Positions 7,640 through 16,764 of a stretch of 64,000 nucleotides of DNA are shown here, in pieces (positions within the stretch are counted from its first letter, which is position 1; every line of letters begins with the position of its first letter). The notes under the pieces are model-generated. The model did no database searches and had not been told where the DNA came from. It saw nothing but the letters and a program-made list of their open reading frames with translations. A program made the position numbers and the translations under genes. This DNA is from PALSA-350 sp963834445 (GTDB lineage Bacteria; Acidobacteriota; Terriglobia; Terriglobales; Acidobacteriaceae): NCBI GenBank assembly GCA_963834445.1, contig CAWIBU010000003.1:1240001-1304000 (forward strand), in the 5' to 3' direction.

Positions 7640-8225
7640 AGGTTTTCATAGAAATTGGGCTGGGCCGGGCTTGCGAGCTCACTTGTGGGGCCTTGGTTTG
7701 GGGGAAAGGCGCACCGCAGATCCCTCCGCTTCGCTCCTAATGAACAAAATGGCTGGGGCTGGATTTGTGAGCTCACTCGTGGGGCCTTGGTTTGAGGGAA
7801 AGGCGCACAGCAGATCCCTCCACTTCGCTCCCCCGAATTCCTGTCGAGGTTGGTGGCGCTGGCAAACTTCATGCGGCTTTCCTTAATGAAAGCCGCACAC
7901 GTGGATCTCTCTGACATGGCGAAACAGGAATTCGGGTACGCTACGGTCGGGATGACAAATTTGTTTGGGGGACGGGCTTAAAGATTTGCTTGAGGGACGG
8001 CTTAAAAGCAAGCGCTCTCCCCGTTCATTCCTCCCTTAACTTGCCGCCAGGCAAGTCGGCTCCTCGGGATGACAAATTTGTTTGGGGGACACGATGACAA
8101 ATTTGTTTGAGGGACGGGGTTAAAAGCAAACGCTCTCCTGGTTCATTCCTCCCTTGACTCGGCGCCAGGCAAGTCGGCCCCTCGGGATGACAAATTTGCT
8201 TGAGGGACGGGGCGCACTGCAATTG
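7640..8225. repeat. Family A mosaic repeat block 2
   Basis: It contains CGAGCTCACTTGTGG and CGAGCTCACTCGTGG-type segments, ATGAACAAAATGGCTGG, a complete 105-base palindrome (7832-7936), and then alternating GGGATGACAAATTTG and CGTTCATTCCTCCCTTAACT segments. Two 25-base units adjoin at 8069-8110. The block abuts the mutM 3' end. Confidence 0.85.
7832..7936. repeat. 105-base palindromic element, copy 2
   Basis: CCCGAATTCCTGT at 7832-7844 pairs with ACAGGAATTCGGG at 7924-7936. The inner stem GCGGCTTTC/GAAAGCCGC is intact. Length and internal order are the same as the copy at 3605; only a few bases differ (for example GAGGTTGGTGG instead of GAAGTTGATGG). Confidence 0.85.
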
Positions 8226-8229
8226 CGGA

Positions 8230-9054
8230 TCAGTGTTGGCAGTTGGGGCAATAGTGGGTACCGCGGCCGGCGAGGAGGATGCGGCGGATCGGCGTGGCAC
8301 AGACCAGGCAGGGTTGGCCGGTGCGGAGGTATACGCGGTGCTCCAGTTGGAAAAAGCCCTTGACGCCGGCTGCATCGACGTAATCCGAAACGGAAGAGCC
8401 GCCGAGCGAGATTGCTTCCGAGAGAACGGTTTGCAAGCTGGTGTGCAGACGGTCGAGCTCGGTTCGTTGGAGACGACCAGCCATGCGGCGGGGCCGAATA
8501 CCGGCTCGAAAAAGACTCTCGTCGGCATAGATGTTGCCCACGCCATGCAACAGTTTTTGGTTGAGCAGAGCTGCCTTGATGGGCGTGCGGCGATGACGAA
8601 AGAGGGCGGCAAAGTCGTCGGACGTAATGGTCAGCGGCTCGCGGCCAGTGCCGGCAAAGGGCTTCGGCACAGATTTCTTCGTGGAGATGCCGTGGAGTTC
8701 CATGCGCCCGAAGCGTCTTGGGTCTACAAAACGAAGTTCGCGGCCGGAAGCCAGGTGCAGGATGCCATGGGTGTGGGCGGGGATCGGCGTCTCAGGATCG
8801 GCGACCAGCAGACGGCCGGTCATGCCCAGGTGGACGATCCATTGCAAGGGAGTCTCCGCCAGATCGAAGACAATATGCTTACCGACCCGGTAGACGCGCT
8901 CGATGCGGCGGCCAGCGAGCTCGGTTGCCATGATCGGCGCGGGCGTCTTGAAGGGCTCGGGCTTGCCGCTGAACCAGGTATTCTCGATGCGGTCGCCGCG
9001 GATGCGTTCATCGACTCCGCGGGCGATGGTTTCGACTTCGGGTAGTTCGGGCAT
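8230..9054 (-). CDS. mutM: Formamidopyrimidine-DNA glycosylase (Fpg/MutM)
   Basis: Base-excision repair enzyme that removes 8-oxoguanine and formamidopyrimidines and nicks the abasic site. The 274-residue protein starts MPELPEVETIARG, giving the catalytic N-terminal Pro2 and Glu3. VGKHIVF contains the conserved lysine near residue 57. The helix-two-turn-helix region includes KAALLNQKLLHGVGNIYADE. A C-terminal zinc finger has CLVC and CPNC pairs with the DNA-contacting GRGTHYC between them. Length and domain order are normal for the family. It appears monocistronic, with a family A repeat block immediately downstream. Confidence 0.96.
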   Translation of the reverse strand: MPELPEVETIARGVDERIRGDRIENTWFSGKPEPFKTPAPIMATELAGRRIERVYRVGKHIVFDLAETPLQWIVHLGMTGRLLVADPETPIPAHTHGILHLASGRELRFVDPRRFGRMELHGISTKKSVPKPFAGTGREPLTITSDDFAALFRHRRTPIKAALLNQKLLHGVGNIYADESLFRAGIRPRRMAGRLQRTELDRLHTSLQTVLSEAISLGGSSVSDYVDAAGVKGFFQLEHRVYLRTGQPCLVCATPIRRILLAGRGTHYCPNCQH

Positions 9055-9284
9055 GACTTGGTTCTTATTGTCGCAGAGCGCATCAAGGACGACCGGCTGG
9101 GACGACCGGCTGGGGAAGCTTGGCCGGCGCCGTTCCCCGTTATATGATCTGGAGTTGGACAGGGCTGCGCCGTGCGCGCAAGGCTTGCCGGCAACTTACC
9201 ACCCATTCCCCTATTCAGGTTTGTTGATGTTTTTCGAGTGGCCATACCCGGCAGGGAAGAGTGCGGACCTCTTGATTGGAGTGC

Positions 9285-10604
9285 ATGCGAGCTAAGACGG
9301 CAGTAGTGGTGGGCGCCCAATGGGGCGATGAGGGCAAGGGAAAGATCGTCGACGTTCTTTCCGACCGGTTTGCGGTGGTGGCGAGATATGCAGGTGGCCA
9401 TAATGCCGGGCATACGGTGATCATCCGGGGGCAGAAGTTCGTTCTGCAACTGGTGCCTTGCGGGGTGCTGCGGCCGGACTGCCGGGCGGTCATCGGCAAT
9501 GGCGTGGTGCTCGATCCGCTGGCCTTTTTGAAGGAGATCGGCAAGCTTCGTGACCTGGGCGTCAACGTGGATGAGCAGCTTTTTGTCTCTAACCGGGCGC
9601 AGGTGATTCTGCCCTACCACCGGATGATCGAGCTGGCATCGGAGAATGCACCCGGACGGCAGAAGATCGGGACCACCAGCCGGGGCATCGGTCCCGCGTA
9701 CGAAGACAAGATGCATCGCAGCGGCCTGCGGGTGATTGACCTGCTGAATCGCAGCTTGCTGAAGACGCATATCGAAAACGCCTGCAATGAGAAGAACGCG
9801 ATCGCTCACGCGCTGTTTGGCACCGACCCGCTGGACCCGATCAAGATGTACGACGAATATGCGGAGGCCGCGGAGCGCATCCGGCCGTTTGTGACGGATA
9901 CAGCGGCGCTGCTGAACAGCGCCATTCGCGAGGGGCAAAGCGTGATGTTTGAGGGCGCCCAGGGCACGATGCTGGACATCGATCATGGCACTTACCCGTT
10001 TGTTACCTCGTCCTCGGCAACCGCCGGCGGTGCGGTGATCGGCACCGGGGTGGGCCCAACTGCGATCGGGACCGTGGTGGGGGTGACCAAAGCGTATGTC
10101 ACGCGGGTGGGCGAAGGTCCGTTTCCCACCGAGATCGAGGGCGAGACCAGCGATGTGCTGCGTGCCCGGGGGCAGGAATACGGCGCGGTTACCGGCCGGC
10201 CCCGCCGCTGCGGATGGCTGGACCTCCCGTTGCTGCGCTACTCGAGCGAGATCAATGGCACGGAGTGGCTGGTGGTGACCAAGCTGGATGTGCTCGATAC
10301 TTTCGCCGAGATTCCAATTTGTACCGGCTATCGCATCGACGGAAAGAGCTGCGATACCATACCGGCGGATGTGAGTGGGTTCGAGGCGATTGAACCGATT
10401 TACACCAAGCTGGAGGGCTGGCAGTCATCGACCGAAGGCATCACGACGTTTGATCAGCTGCCGCAGGCGGCACAGAAGTACCTTCGTTTCCTGGAAGCTG
10501 AGTCAGGGGCACGCATTGGCATGGTATCGACGGGACCCGACCGGGAGCAGACCATGATTCTGCCGGGGTTCTCTGAGGCGCTGGACTGGATGCATTCGCG
10601 ATGA
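9285..10604 (+). CDS. purA: Adenylosuccinate synthetase
   Basis: Catalyses GTP-dependent condensation of IMP and aspartate to adenylosuccinate, the first committed step to AMP. The N-terminal QWGDEGKGKIVD is the GTP/IMP site with the catalytic Asp. AGGHNAGHT, GIGPAYEDK, FEGAQGTMLDIDHGTYPFVTSS as separate segments, and TGRPRRCGWLDLP near residue 300 are further family motifs. It has 439 residues from ATG 9285, the usual size. An upstream in-frame TTG at 9276 would add three residues; GGAG at 9278-9281 suits the ATG. A short gene for a small monooxygenase follows after 27 bases and may be co-transcribed. Confidence 0.96.
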   Translation: MRAKTAVVVGAQWGDEGKGKIVDVLSDRFAVVARYAGGHNAGHTVIIRGQKFVLQLVPCGVLRPDCRAVIGNGVVLDPLAFLKEIGKLRDLGVNVDEQLFVSNRAQVILPYHRMIELASENAPGRQKIGTTSRGIGPAYEDKMHRSGLRVIDLLNRSLLKTHIENACNEKNAIAHALFGTDPLDPIKMYDEYAEAAERIRPFVTDTAALLNSAIREGQSVMFEGAQGTMLDIDHGTYPFVTSSSATAGGAVIGTGVGPTAIGTVVGVTKAYVTRVGEGPFPTEIEGETSDVLRARGQEYGAVTGRPRRCGWLDLPLLRYSSEINGTEWLVVTKLDVLDTFAEIPICTGYRIDGKSCDTIPADVSGFEAIEPIYTKLEGWQSSTEGITTFDQLPQAAQKYLRFLEAESGARIGMVSTGPDREQTMILPGFSEALDWMHSR

Positions 10605-10631
10605 ACATAAAGAAGATAGATTAGAGGCACA

Positions 10632-10919
10632 ATGGTCAGCTTCCTGGTACGTATGCGTTTCGCCCCAGAGGACCGTGAGAACGTGGGCGATATTCTGCGC
10701 CAACTGGCGGTCGCGTCCCGCGAGGAGCCGGGGTGTGTGAGCTATGTTCCCCACACGGTCGAGGACGACCCGAACGTGGTCGTGATCTACGAGCAGTATC
10801 GTGACCGGGCGGCGGCCGAGTTTCACCGGACGACCCCGCACTTCAAGAAGTTTGCCGTGGGCGGGTTGTATCAGCTGATGCGCGAGCGGCAAATGGAAAA
10901 TTTGACGGCGGTGATTTAG
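10632..10919 (+). CDS. ABM-fold putative quinol monooxygenase
   Basis: A 95-residue single-domain protein of the antibiotic-biosynthesis-monooxygenase (ABM, YgiN-like) group, small dimeric ferredoxin-like-fold enzymes acting without cofactors on quinones or related compounds. Motifs are VSFLVRMRFAPEDRENV at the start, REEPGCVSYVPH, VVVIYEQYRDRAAAEFH and a C-terminal H..F.K segment (TPHFKKFAVGG). It lies 27 bases after purA on the same strand, so co-transcription is plausible although a metabolic link is not evident. The physiological substrate is unknown. Confidence 0.82.
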   Translation: MVSFLVRMRFAPEDRENVGDILRQLAVASREEPGCVSYVPHTVEDDPNVVVIYEQYRDRAAAEFHRTTPHFKKFAVGGLYQLMRERQMENLTAVI

Positions 10920-11095
10920 GGGTGGTCCGGCGGGGGCGACGGCGGCACTGCATGTCAGTCGACAGGGTGGGATGCTTTCTCCTCCAGAGGTTTGCCGTCC
11001 AGGTCCCGGGGCATTGCGTTCAACCGCGAAAACTGTCACTCTGAAGTTTCCATTTTGACTGGTTATTCGGACGCGGACTACCATCCGGTACGCTT

Positions 11096-11590
11096 ATGTA
11101 CGCTCTCTCCGAGCATCGTTGGCTGTTTCCCACGGTCGGCAGACTGTCCCTCTTACTTATTTTGTTTTCCGGGTTGGCTACCCCGGCACACGCGGGTTTT
11201 CCTCACCACGATAGCGCCCACAAAGAGATCGAGGCGCTGGAGCTGGACTGGCGTCAGGCGCAGCTGAATAATAGTGTGACCGAGGTCGATCGCTTGCTGG
11301 CGGACGATTATCTCGGGATCAGCGCGAATGGCACGCTGGAAACCAAGGCGGATGAGCTGAGCCGACGGCGGAGCGGGACGCTGCATATTAGCCAGCTCGA
11401 CTTGAGCGACATCAAGGTTCGGATTTATGGGGATACGGCGGTGGTCACCTCCCGGGCCGAGCTGGTGGGGAAGAACGGCGATCGCGATATTAGTGGGCGG
11501 TATCGGTATACCCGGGTTTATAGCAATCGCGAGGGACAGTGGCGGATTGTGAGTTTTGAAGCCAGCCGGATTTCTGAGGAGAAACATTAG
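11096..11590 (+). CDS. Exported SnoaL-like/DUF4440 protein
   Basis: A 164-residue protein with an N-terminal signal-like segment (LSLLLILFSGLATPAHA, cleavage near residue 36) followed by an NTF2-like cone domain of the SnoaL/DUF4440 type: KEIEALELDWRQAQ, DRLLADDYLGIS, LDLSDIKVRIYGDTAVVTSR and RYTRVYSNREGQWRIVSFEAS. Members bind small ligands or are inactive isomerase relatives; the ligand is unknown. It stands alone between purA and a family A repeat block. A related gene with an in-frame stop lies at 16761-17198. Confidence 0.78.
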   Translation: MYALSEHRWLFPTVGRLSLLLILFSGLATPAHAGFPHHDSAHKEIEALELDWRQAQLNNSVTEVDRLLADDYLGISANGTLETKADELSRRRSGTLHISQLDLSDIKVRIYGDTAVVTSRAELVGKNGDRDISGRYRYTRVYSNREGQWRIVSFEASRISEEKH

Positions 11591-11624
11591 GGTTGGGGGG
11601 CACTACTGCGCTGCCAGGAAGAAA

Positions 11625-11960
11625 CGGCTGGGCTGGATTTGCGAGCTCACTCGTGGGGCCTTGGTTTGGGGGAAAGGCGCACCGCAGATCCCTCCGCTTC
11701 GCTACGCTCCGGTCGGGATGACAAATTTGTTTGGGGGGACGGGTTTAAAAGCAAGCGCTCTCCGCGTTCATTCCTCCCTTAACTTGCCGACAGGCCAGTC
11801 AGCCACTCCGGATGACAAAGGGGAGGGTTACGGTCGCCCTCAGACTTGTAATGGGATGGAGACAAAGCAGGTCGCTCCACTGCGCTGCGCTCCGGTCGGG
11901 ATGACAAGTTTGTTTGGGGGCTGAGTGAAAAGCAGGTCAACGGTCGCCCCCACATCTCGC
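11625..11960. repeat. Family A mosaic repeat block 3
   Basis: The block starts right after the SnoaL-like gene with GCGAGCTCACTCGTGG, then GGCGCACCGCAGATCCCTCC, GGGATGACAAATTTG, the GTTCATTCCTCCC segment, and a second GGTCGGGATGACAAGTTTG. The 105-base palindrome is missing here. Confidence 0.8.
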
Positions 11961-12028
11961 AAAAAACGAGCTGAATCTGCCCACTCGTCATTGTGTGGAT
12001 TCAGAGCAGAAAGGCAACGGTTGCGGAT

Positions 12029-12928
12029 TTAAGGCAGAAGTGTGGCAGAGCTTGCGGCCAGAAGGGCGTCGGCGATGGCGGCGGCTTCCCGAGCCGGACG
12101 GACGTTGTGGACCCTCACCAGGTGCGCTCCGGCCAGGATTGCAGCGGTTGCGGCAGCCAGCGAGGCGGTTTCGCGGCGGTCAACCGGGGCGTCGATTCCG
12201 TTGAAAAGGGGAGCGAGGGTTCTGCCCAGGAAGCCTTTGCGGGAAACGCCCGCTAACAGGGGCCGTCCCAGGTCGCTCAAGTCTTCCAGTCGCGCCAGGA
12301 GCTGGTAGTTCTGTTCGAATGCCTTGCCAAATCCGAAGCCTGGATCCAGAACGATATGATCTCGTTCCACGCCCGCCTGCATGGCCTGGTCCAGACGATC
12401 ACCTAATTCGACTTTGACCTGGCCTGGTTTCATCGCGGGCAGGGCGTGCCAGTCTTGTGGACGGCCGCGGGTGTGCATCAGGACCACACCGCAGTTGGCC
12501 TGGGCACAGGTGGCGGCCATGGCGCTGTCCCATTGAAACCCGCTTACATCATTCACGATTTGTGCTCCGGCCCGCAGGGCTGCCGCAGCCGTCGCGGCCT
12601 TATAGGTGTCGATGGAGAGAATCGATTCTGGCCGGTGCCTTAATATGCCCTGCAATACCGGAAGGACCCGGTCGATCTCCTGCTGAGTCTCTACCGCAGC
12701 GTGTTTTCCTGGCCGGGTGGACTCGCCGCCGATATCGACGATGTCAGCTCCGCCGTCGAACATCGCCAGAGCGGCCTCGATGGCCTGGGCAGGCGCGAGA
12801 AAGGCGCCCCCGTCGGAAAAAGAGTCGGGCGTCACGTTGAGAATCCCCATCACCCGGGTCGCTCGACCCAGAGCGAGGGATTGCGTTCGCAGCTTCCAGT
12901 CGTAGCGGGTGCGTGGCGCGAAGGGCAT
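12029..12928 (-). CDS. folP: Dihydropteroate synthase
   Basis: Condenses 6-hydroxymethyl-dihydropterin pyrophosphate with p-aminobenzoate in folate synthesis; the sulfonamide target. Motifs in this 299-residue TIM-barrel protein are GILNVTPDSFSDGG (pterin/pyrophosphate loop 1), DIVDIGGESTRPG (loop 2), SIDTYKAATAAAALRAGA, VNDVSGF, VVLMHTRGRPQ, DPGFGFGKAFEQN, AGVSRKGFLG and the final VRVHNV. The gene is divergent from dacB, whose likely start is only about 38 bases away, so both promoters must overlap that short gap or lie within the genes. No terminator was seen. Confidence 0.95.
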   Translation of the reverse strand: MPFAPRTRYDWKLRTQSLALGRATRVMGILNVTPDSFSDGGAFLAPAQAIEAALAMFDGGADIVDIGGESTRPGKHAAVETQQEIDRVLPVLQGILRHRPESILSIDTYKAATAAAALRAGAQIVNDVSGFQWDSAMAATCAQANCGVVLMHTRGRPQDWHALPAMKPGQVKVELGDRLDQAMQAGVERDHIVLDPGFGFGKAFEQNYQLLARLEDLSDLGRPLLAGVSRKGFLGRTLAPLFNGIDAPVDRRETASLAAATAAILAGAHLVRVHNVRPAREAAAIADALLAASSATLLP

Positions 12929-12966
12929 CGCTTTGATTCTAGTTGCGGTACACTCCGCGCAGAGAC

Positions 12967-14514
12967 ATGCTCAGCCTGATCCTGCTTGGCGCCGTGCTTT
13001 CTGCCTCGGCCAAACATCATGCAGCCCATAAACTACCGCTGCCGGTAGCGGTCGGCCGCATTCTTGCCGATCCTGGGGTAAGCCAGGCGCATTGGGGCAT
13101 TTCGGTGGTTGCCCTGAGTGGCAATCTGATTTACTCGCTCAATGCGAACCAATACTTCAACCCGGCGTCGAATGCCAAGCTGCTGACCACGGCGGCAGCC
13201 TACGCCCTGCTGCCGAGCGGGCTCACGTTCACGACCCAGGTCGCCAGCAGTGCAGCGGTTGGCCGTGGGGGTGAGATCCGGGGCAACCTCACGATCTTGG
13301 GGGTGGGCGACGCCAACATGTCGGCGCGCACGATGCCGTTTGGGATCAAGACGGAACGCACGGGCTCGCCGTTGGCCGCGCTCGAGGATATGGCGGACCA
13401 GATCGTGCAGCGCGGCGTGCACTCGGTGGCCGGCGATATTGTGGGCGACGATACCTGGTTTGTTTACGAGCGCTACGGCAGCGGGTGGAGCTGGGACGAT
13501 CTGCAGTGGGGCTACGGGGCGCCGGTCTCAGCCCTGAGCGTGAACGACAATGAGGTCTACCTGAATGCGGTGCCGGCGGCCCAGGTGGGAGAGACGGCGG
13601 GGGCTTCGTGGCTGCCGTCGACCGCTTACTATACCCTCGACAATTCGCTGGTGACCAGTCCGGCGGGCGACCCGGGCAGGCCGGGCGTTGAGCGGGCGCC
13701 AGGTGGGTTGACGGTAAGGATTTTCGGCCGAACCCCCATTGGTCAAGCAGGCCTGCATACGGCGCTGGCGATCGAAGATCCGGCTGAATATGCGGCCAGG
13801 TCGCTACGGGCAATGTTGTTGGCACGGGGTGTCCAGGTGAGCGGGGTGGCCCGGGCGCAGCATCGCCTGTCCAGCGACAGCAGTGATTTTCTCTCCGGGC
13901 AGGCGCAGCCGCTGGCGCTTCATCCGGTTTTGGCTGAGACCGTGCAGGCTCCGCTTGCGGGGCAGACGCTGCTGGCTACGCATGTGTCGCCGCCATTGGG
14001 CGATGATCTGGTGGTGACCAACAAAGTGAGCCAGAATTTGCACGCGGAGATCACATTGCGGACACTGGGGAAACTGGAAAGCTCGGATGGATCGTTGCTG
14101 GAAGGGACGCGGGTGGTGCGCCAGTTTCTTATTTCCGCCGGGGTTGCTCCGGGAGATTTTGTGTTGTACGACGGCTGCGGGCTTTCTCTACAGGACCTGG
14201 TGACGCCACGGGCGTTCACGACCCTTCTCACCTATGCGGCCCGGCAGAGCTGGGGCGAAGCTTTTCGCAGTTCTTTGCCGGTGGGCGGCGTGGATGGCTC
14301 TCTTTCCGCCCGTTTCAAACAGCCGTTGCTCAACGGCAAAGTATTTGCCAAGACGGGCACGCTGGGGGAAGCACGCGCTTTGAGCGGGTACGTGGTGACG
14401 GCCAGCGGCCAGACAGTTGCTTTCTCCATTCTGTGCACCGACCACAATCCATCAGCGCCGGCAGATCGAACGGCGATGGATAAGATCGTGGCCGCCATCG
14501 CGGGGTCGAATTGA
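12967..14514 (+). CDS. dacB: D-Ala-D-Ala carboxypeptidase/endopeptidase (PBP4, family S13)
   Basis: Periplasmic penicillin-binding protein that trims pentapeptides and cuts peptide cross-links in murein. From ATG 12967 it has 515 residues. The signal peptide is MLSLILLGAVLSASA. The serine-peptidase motifs are present: SxxK at Ser68-Lys71 (PASNAKL), SxN at 355-357 (KVSQNLHAE) and KTG at 462-464 (FAKTGTL). A large insert between the first two motifs is typical of S13. The open frame extends to TTG 12943, but that start would put charged residues before the signal. The stop overlaps the next gene by four bases (TTGA), so the downstream cytochrome and membrane genes are translationally coupled. 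Confidence 0.93.
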   Translation: MLSLILLGAVLSASAKHHAAHKLPLPVAVGRILADPGVSQAHWGISVVALSGNLIYSLNANQYFNPASNAKLLTTAAAYALLPSGLTFTTQVASSAAVGRGGEIRGNLTILGVGDANMSARTMPFGIKTERTGSPLAALEDMADQIVQRGVHSVAGDIVGDDTWFVYERYGSGWSWDDLQWGYGAPVSALSVNDNEVYLNAVPAAQVGETAGASWLPSTAYYTLDNSLVTSPAGDPGRPGVERAPGGLTVRIFGRTPIGQAGLHTALAIEDPAEYAARSLRAMLLARGVQVSGVARAQHRLSSDSSDFLSGQAQPLALHPVLAETVQAPLAGQTLLATHVSPPLGDDLVVTNKVSQNLHAEITLRTLGKLESSDGSLLEGTRVVRQFLISAGVAPGDFVLYDGCGLSLQDLVTPRAFTTLLTYAARQSWGEAFRSSLPVGGVDGSLSARFKQPLLNGKVFAKTGTLGEARALSGYVVTASGQTVAFSILCTDHNPSAPADRTAMDKIVAAIAGSN

Positions 14515-14858
14515 AGAACAAACTGCTGGTTTTGGCTGCCGGCCTGGTGACCGCAGTGGGATGCCACCAGCTGGCGCCGCCGAAGCCGATGGCCGAGCTC
14601 ACGCCGCACGAGGCTGCCGGGCAGAGCGTCTTTGTGAGCCGATGTTCGGCATGCCACTATGCGAACACAGAGAAAGGCCTGAATGGGCCCGGACTGGAGG
14701 GCTTGTTTCGCAAGCCTTACCTGCCGAGCGGGGCGGCGGCGAAAGACGCCCGGGTCACGGCGGTAATTTTGCACGGGAGGGGCATGATGCCGGCTTTGGG
14801 CAATACACTGACGCAGCAGGAGTTCGATGATTTAATGGCGTACCTGCACACCCTATGA
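14511..14858 (+). CDS. Lipoprotein-type mono-haem cytochrome c
   Basis: A 115-residue class I cytochrome c. Its start overlaps the dacB stop (TTGA). The first 18 residues form a lipoprotein signal ending in TAVGC (Cys18). The haem motif CSACH is at 45-49. GRGMMPALGNTLTQQEFDDL near the C-terminus supplies the axial Met and the final helix. GPGLEGLF matches the usual loop. It should be anchored on the periplasmic side of a membrane as a small electron carrier, partner unknown. It overlaps the next gene by 4 bases (ATGA), making a three-gene operon. Confidence 0.88.
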   Translation: MKNKLLVLAAGLVTAVGCHQLAPPKPMAELTPHEAAGQSVFVSRCSACHYANTEKGLNGPGLEGLFRKPYLPSGAAAKDARVTAVILHGRGMMPALGNTLTQQEFDDLMAYLHTL

Positions 14859-15208
14859 CCGAGACCTCCGCCAAGTTGCCGCTGCCGGGAATGGCCGCGA
14901 TCTCGCTATGGATGCTGGGGCTGGCGCTGCTGGGGGTGGCCGGAGTGCTGACCGGCCACTATCCACCGGGCGGGGCTCGGGTGGGCATCCTGATCTTATG
15001 CAGCGTGTTTGCCGTGGCAGGGCTGGGTTTGATGCGGCTACGCCGTTGGGGATGGGCGCTGAGCCTGGGCGCAGCGTTTCTTTCGATGTGCTTCGGGTGC
15101 TACAGCTTGTTCCGCTTTCACCAGGTGCAGTGGGTGGTGATGGCGGTGATCAACCTGGTCTTTTTTCTTTACCTGGTGCGACCCGAGGTGGTGGAGCGGC
15201 TTCGCTAG
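14855..15208 (+). CDS. Small four-helix integral membrane protein
   Basis: A 117-residue protein with four hydrophobic segments near 13-33, 43-60, 66-84 and 91-110, separated by short charged turns (LRLRRWGW, RPEVVERLR). It has no catalytic motif and I do not recognise its family. Its start ATG overlaps the cytochrome stop (ATGA), tying it to dacB and the cytochrome in one transcript. A role as membrane partner of the cytochrome is only inference from this coupling. Confidence 0.75.
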   Translation: MTETSAKLPLPGMAAISLWMLGLALLGVAGVLTGHYPPGGARVGILILCSVFAVAGLGLMRLRRWGWALSLGAAFLSMCFGCYSLFRFHQVQWVVMAVINLVFFLYLVRPEVVERLR

Positions 15209-15224
15209 GAGGGCAGCGAACCGC

Positions 15225-15230
15225 TACAAT
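15225..15230 (+). promoter_or_regulatory. Possible -10 hexamer of lipA
   Basis: TACAAT ends nine bases before the lipA GTG start, so transcription would begin within about two bases of the start codon, giving a leaderless or nearly leaderless mRNA. The -35 region is weak (TTCGCT, 18 bases upstream). This is suggestive only. Confidence 0.35.
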
Positions 15231-15239
15231 TGCACCAGC

Positions 15240-16148
15240 GTGATTGACCTTGTCCAGATCGACCCCAGCCCGCGACGGCCAGCGCCCAAGCCGGCATGGC
15301 TGAAGGCCCGGGCGCCGGTGGGCGAGAATTACCACGACCTGAAGAGCCTGGCCCGGTCGCTCAATTTGCATACCGTGTGCGAGAGTGCCCACTGCCCGAA
15401 CATCGGTGAGTGCTGGAACCAGCGGACGGCGACTTTCATGATGCTGGGCAATGCCTGCACGCGGCGATGCGGTTTTTGCGCGGTGCCGAAAGGGCGGCCC
15501 GATCCGATCGACTTCGATGAGCCGCGGCGAGTAGCCGAAGCAGTCGCCCTGCTCGACCTGAAGCACGCGGTGATCACCAGCGTGAACCGCGACGATGATA
15601 TTCTCGGCGGCGCGCGCGCCTTCGCCATGGTGATCGAGGAGATTCGGCGGCAGGCTCCGGGTTGCCAGGTGGAAGTGCTGATTCCTGACTTTCAGGGTAA
15701 GGAAGAGGCCATCCGCATGGTGGTCGAGGCCAGGCCTGAAATGCTGAACCACAACACCGAGTCGGTGCCGCGGTTGTATCGCGTGGTGCGCTCGGGCGCC
15801 CGCTACGAGCGGACCCTGCGCTTGCTCGAGTATGCCAAGGTGGTTGACCCGGGCATGACGACCAAGTCAGGCGTGATGGTGGGGCTGGGGGAAGAGATGG
15901 ACGAGCTGCTGCAGGTGTTCCGCGACCTGGCGGCGGTGGGGACGGATGTGTTGACGATTGGGCAGTATCTGCGGCCTTCGAAAGACCACTTGCCGATGGC
16001 GCGGTATTACACCCCGGAGGAGTTCGTTTCCATGCGCCAGGCGGCCTTGCGGATGGGATTTCGCCACGTGGAGTCGGGGCCGCTGGTGCGCTCTTCTTAC
16101 CATGCGCGGGAGCAGGCACAGTCCACCGGGGTAACGCTTCTTACTTGA
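15240..16148 (+). CDS. lipA: Lipoyl synthase
   Basis: Radical-SAM enzyme inserting two sulfurs into the octanoyl group on lipoyl-carrier proteins. The 302-residue protein has both iron-sulfur sites: the auxiliary cluster motif CESAHCPNIGEC and the radical-SAM motif CTRRCGFC. The C-terminal GPLVRSSYHA supplies the conserved serine that ligates the auxiliary cluster. DILGGARAFA, PGMTTKSGVMVGLGE and LTIGQYLRPS are further family segments. The start is GTG at 15240. No lipB is visible nearby. frr follows after 28 bases on the same strand, so the two may be co-transcribed. Confidence 0.96.
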   Translation: MIDLVQIDPSPRRPAPKPAWLKARAPVGENYHDLKSLARSLNLHTVCESAHCPNIGECWNQRTATFMMLGNACTRRCGFCAVPKGRPDPIDFDEPRRVAEAVALLDLKHAVITSVNRDDDILGGARAFAMVIEEIRRQAPGCQVEVLIPDFQGKEEAIRMVVEARPEMLNHNTESVPRLYRVVRSGARYERTLRLLEYAKVVDPGMTTKSGVMVGLGEEMDELLQVFRDLAAVGTDVLTIGQYLRPSKDHLPMARYYTPEEFVSMRQAALRMGFRHVESGPLVRSSYHAREQAQSTGVTLLT

Positions 16149-16176
16149 ACTTTTTGATCGATTGGGGAAGATGACG

Positions 16177-16764
16177 ATGGCAGTCTCGGTAATGGGCAGT
16201 ATTCCGGCGCTCAAAGAAATCCAACTACAACTGAAGACGCGGATGGAAAAAGCGGTTGACGATTTTCGCGCCAACCTGGCTTCGACGCGTACCGGACGGG
16301 CTTCGGTGCATATGCTGGACCAGGTTAAGGTTCCCTATTACGGCAGCGATATGCCTCTGAATCAGGTGGCGCAGGTGACGGCTCCGGATGCCAACCTGAT
16401 CCTGATCCAGCCGTGGGATCCCAGTATTTTGGGCGATATCGAGAAGGCTCTGCGTGCGTCTGACCTGGGGTTTAATCCGCAGAATGATGGGAAGATTGTG
16501 CGCATTCCCATCCCGGCGATGACCGAGGAACGACGCAAGGAAGTGGTGAAACACCTCAACAAGACGCTCGAAGACCATCGCACCGCGGTGCGGAATATTC
16601 GCCGCGATGGCAATGAGCTGATCAAGAAGGCGGCTAAGGACAAGAAGATCTCCGAGGATGAGGAGAAACGGTCGCTCGAGGAGATCCAGAAGCTGACCGA
16701 TGATGAGATCCGGCGCATGGAAGAGATGTGCCGTAATAAGGAACGCGACGTTCTTTCGATTTAG
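16177..16764 (+). CDS. frr: Ribosome recycling factor
   Basis: Releases ribosomes from mRNA after termination together with EF-G. From ATG 16177 the protein is 195 residues, about ten more than usual. Typical segments are RMEKAVDDFRANLASTRTGRAS as two joined helices, YYGSDMPLNQVAQV, LILIQPWDPSILGDIEKAL, NDGKIVRIPIPAMTEERRKE and the C-terminal RSLEEIQKLTDDEIRRMEEM. Purine-rich GGGGAAG at 16164-16170 would serve starts at 16177 or 16171; ATG 16192 is another option. Its TAG stop shares bases with the TAA of the convergent pseudogene (TTAG at 16761-16764). Confidence 0.95.
   Translation: MAVSVMGSIPALKEIQLQLKTRMEKAVDDFRANLASTRTGRASVHMLDQVKVPYYGSDMPLNQVAQVTAPDANLILIQPWDPSILGDIEKALRASDLGFNPQNDGKIVRIPIPAMTEERRKEVVKHLNKTLEDHRTAVRNIRRDGNELIKKAAKDKKISEDEEKRSLEEIQKLTDDEIRRMEEMCRNKERDVLSI

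Noticed and set aside
7579..7917. Recurrent frames starting MSDRSTCAAF in several family A blocks (also near 3.6, 29.7 and 48.5 kb)
   Set aside because: They translate the 105-base palindrome and nearby repeat segments; composition and inversion explain them.
8820..9986. 388-codon frame opposite mutM and purA
   Set aside because: Both overlapping genes are strongly supported; the antisense product looks random.
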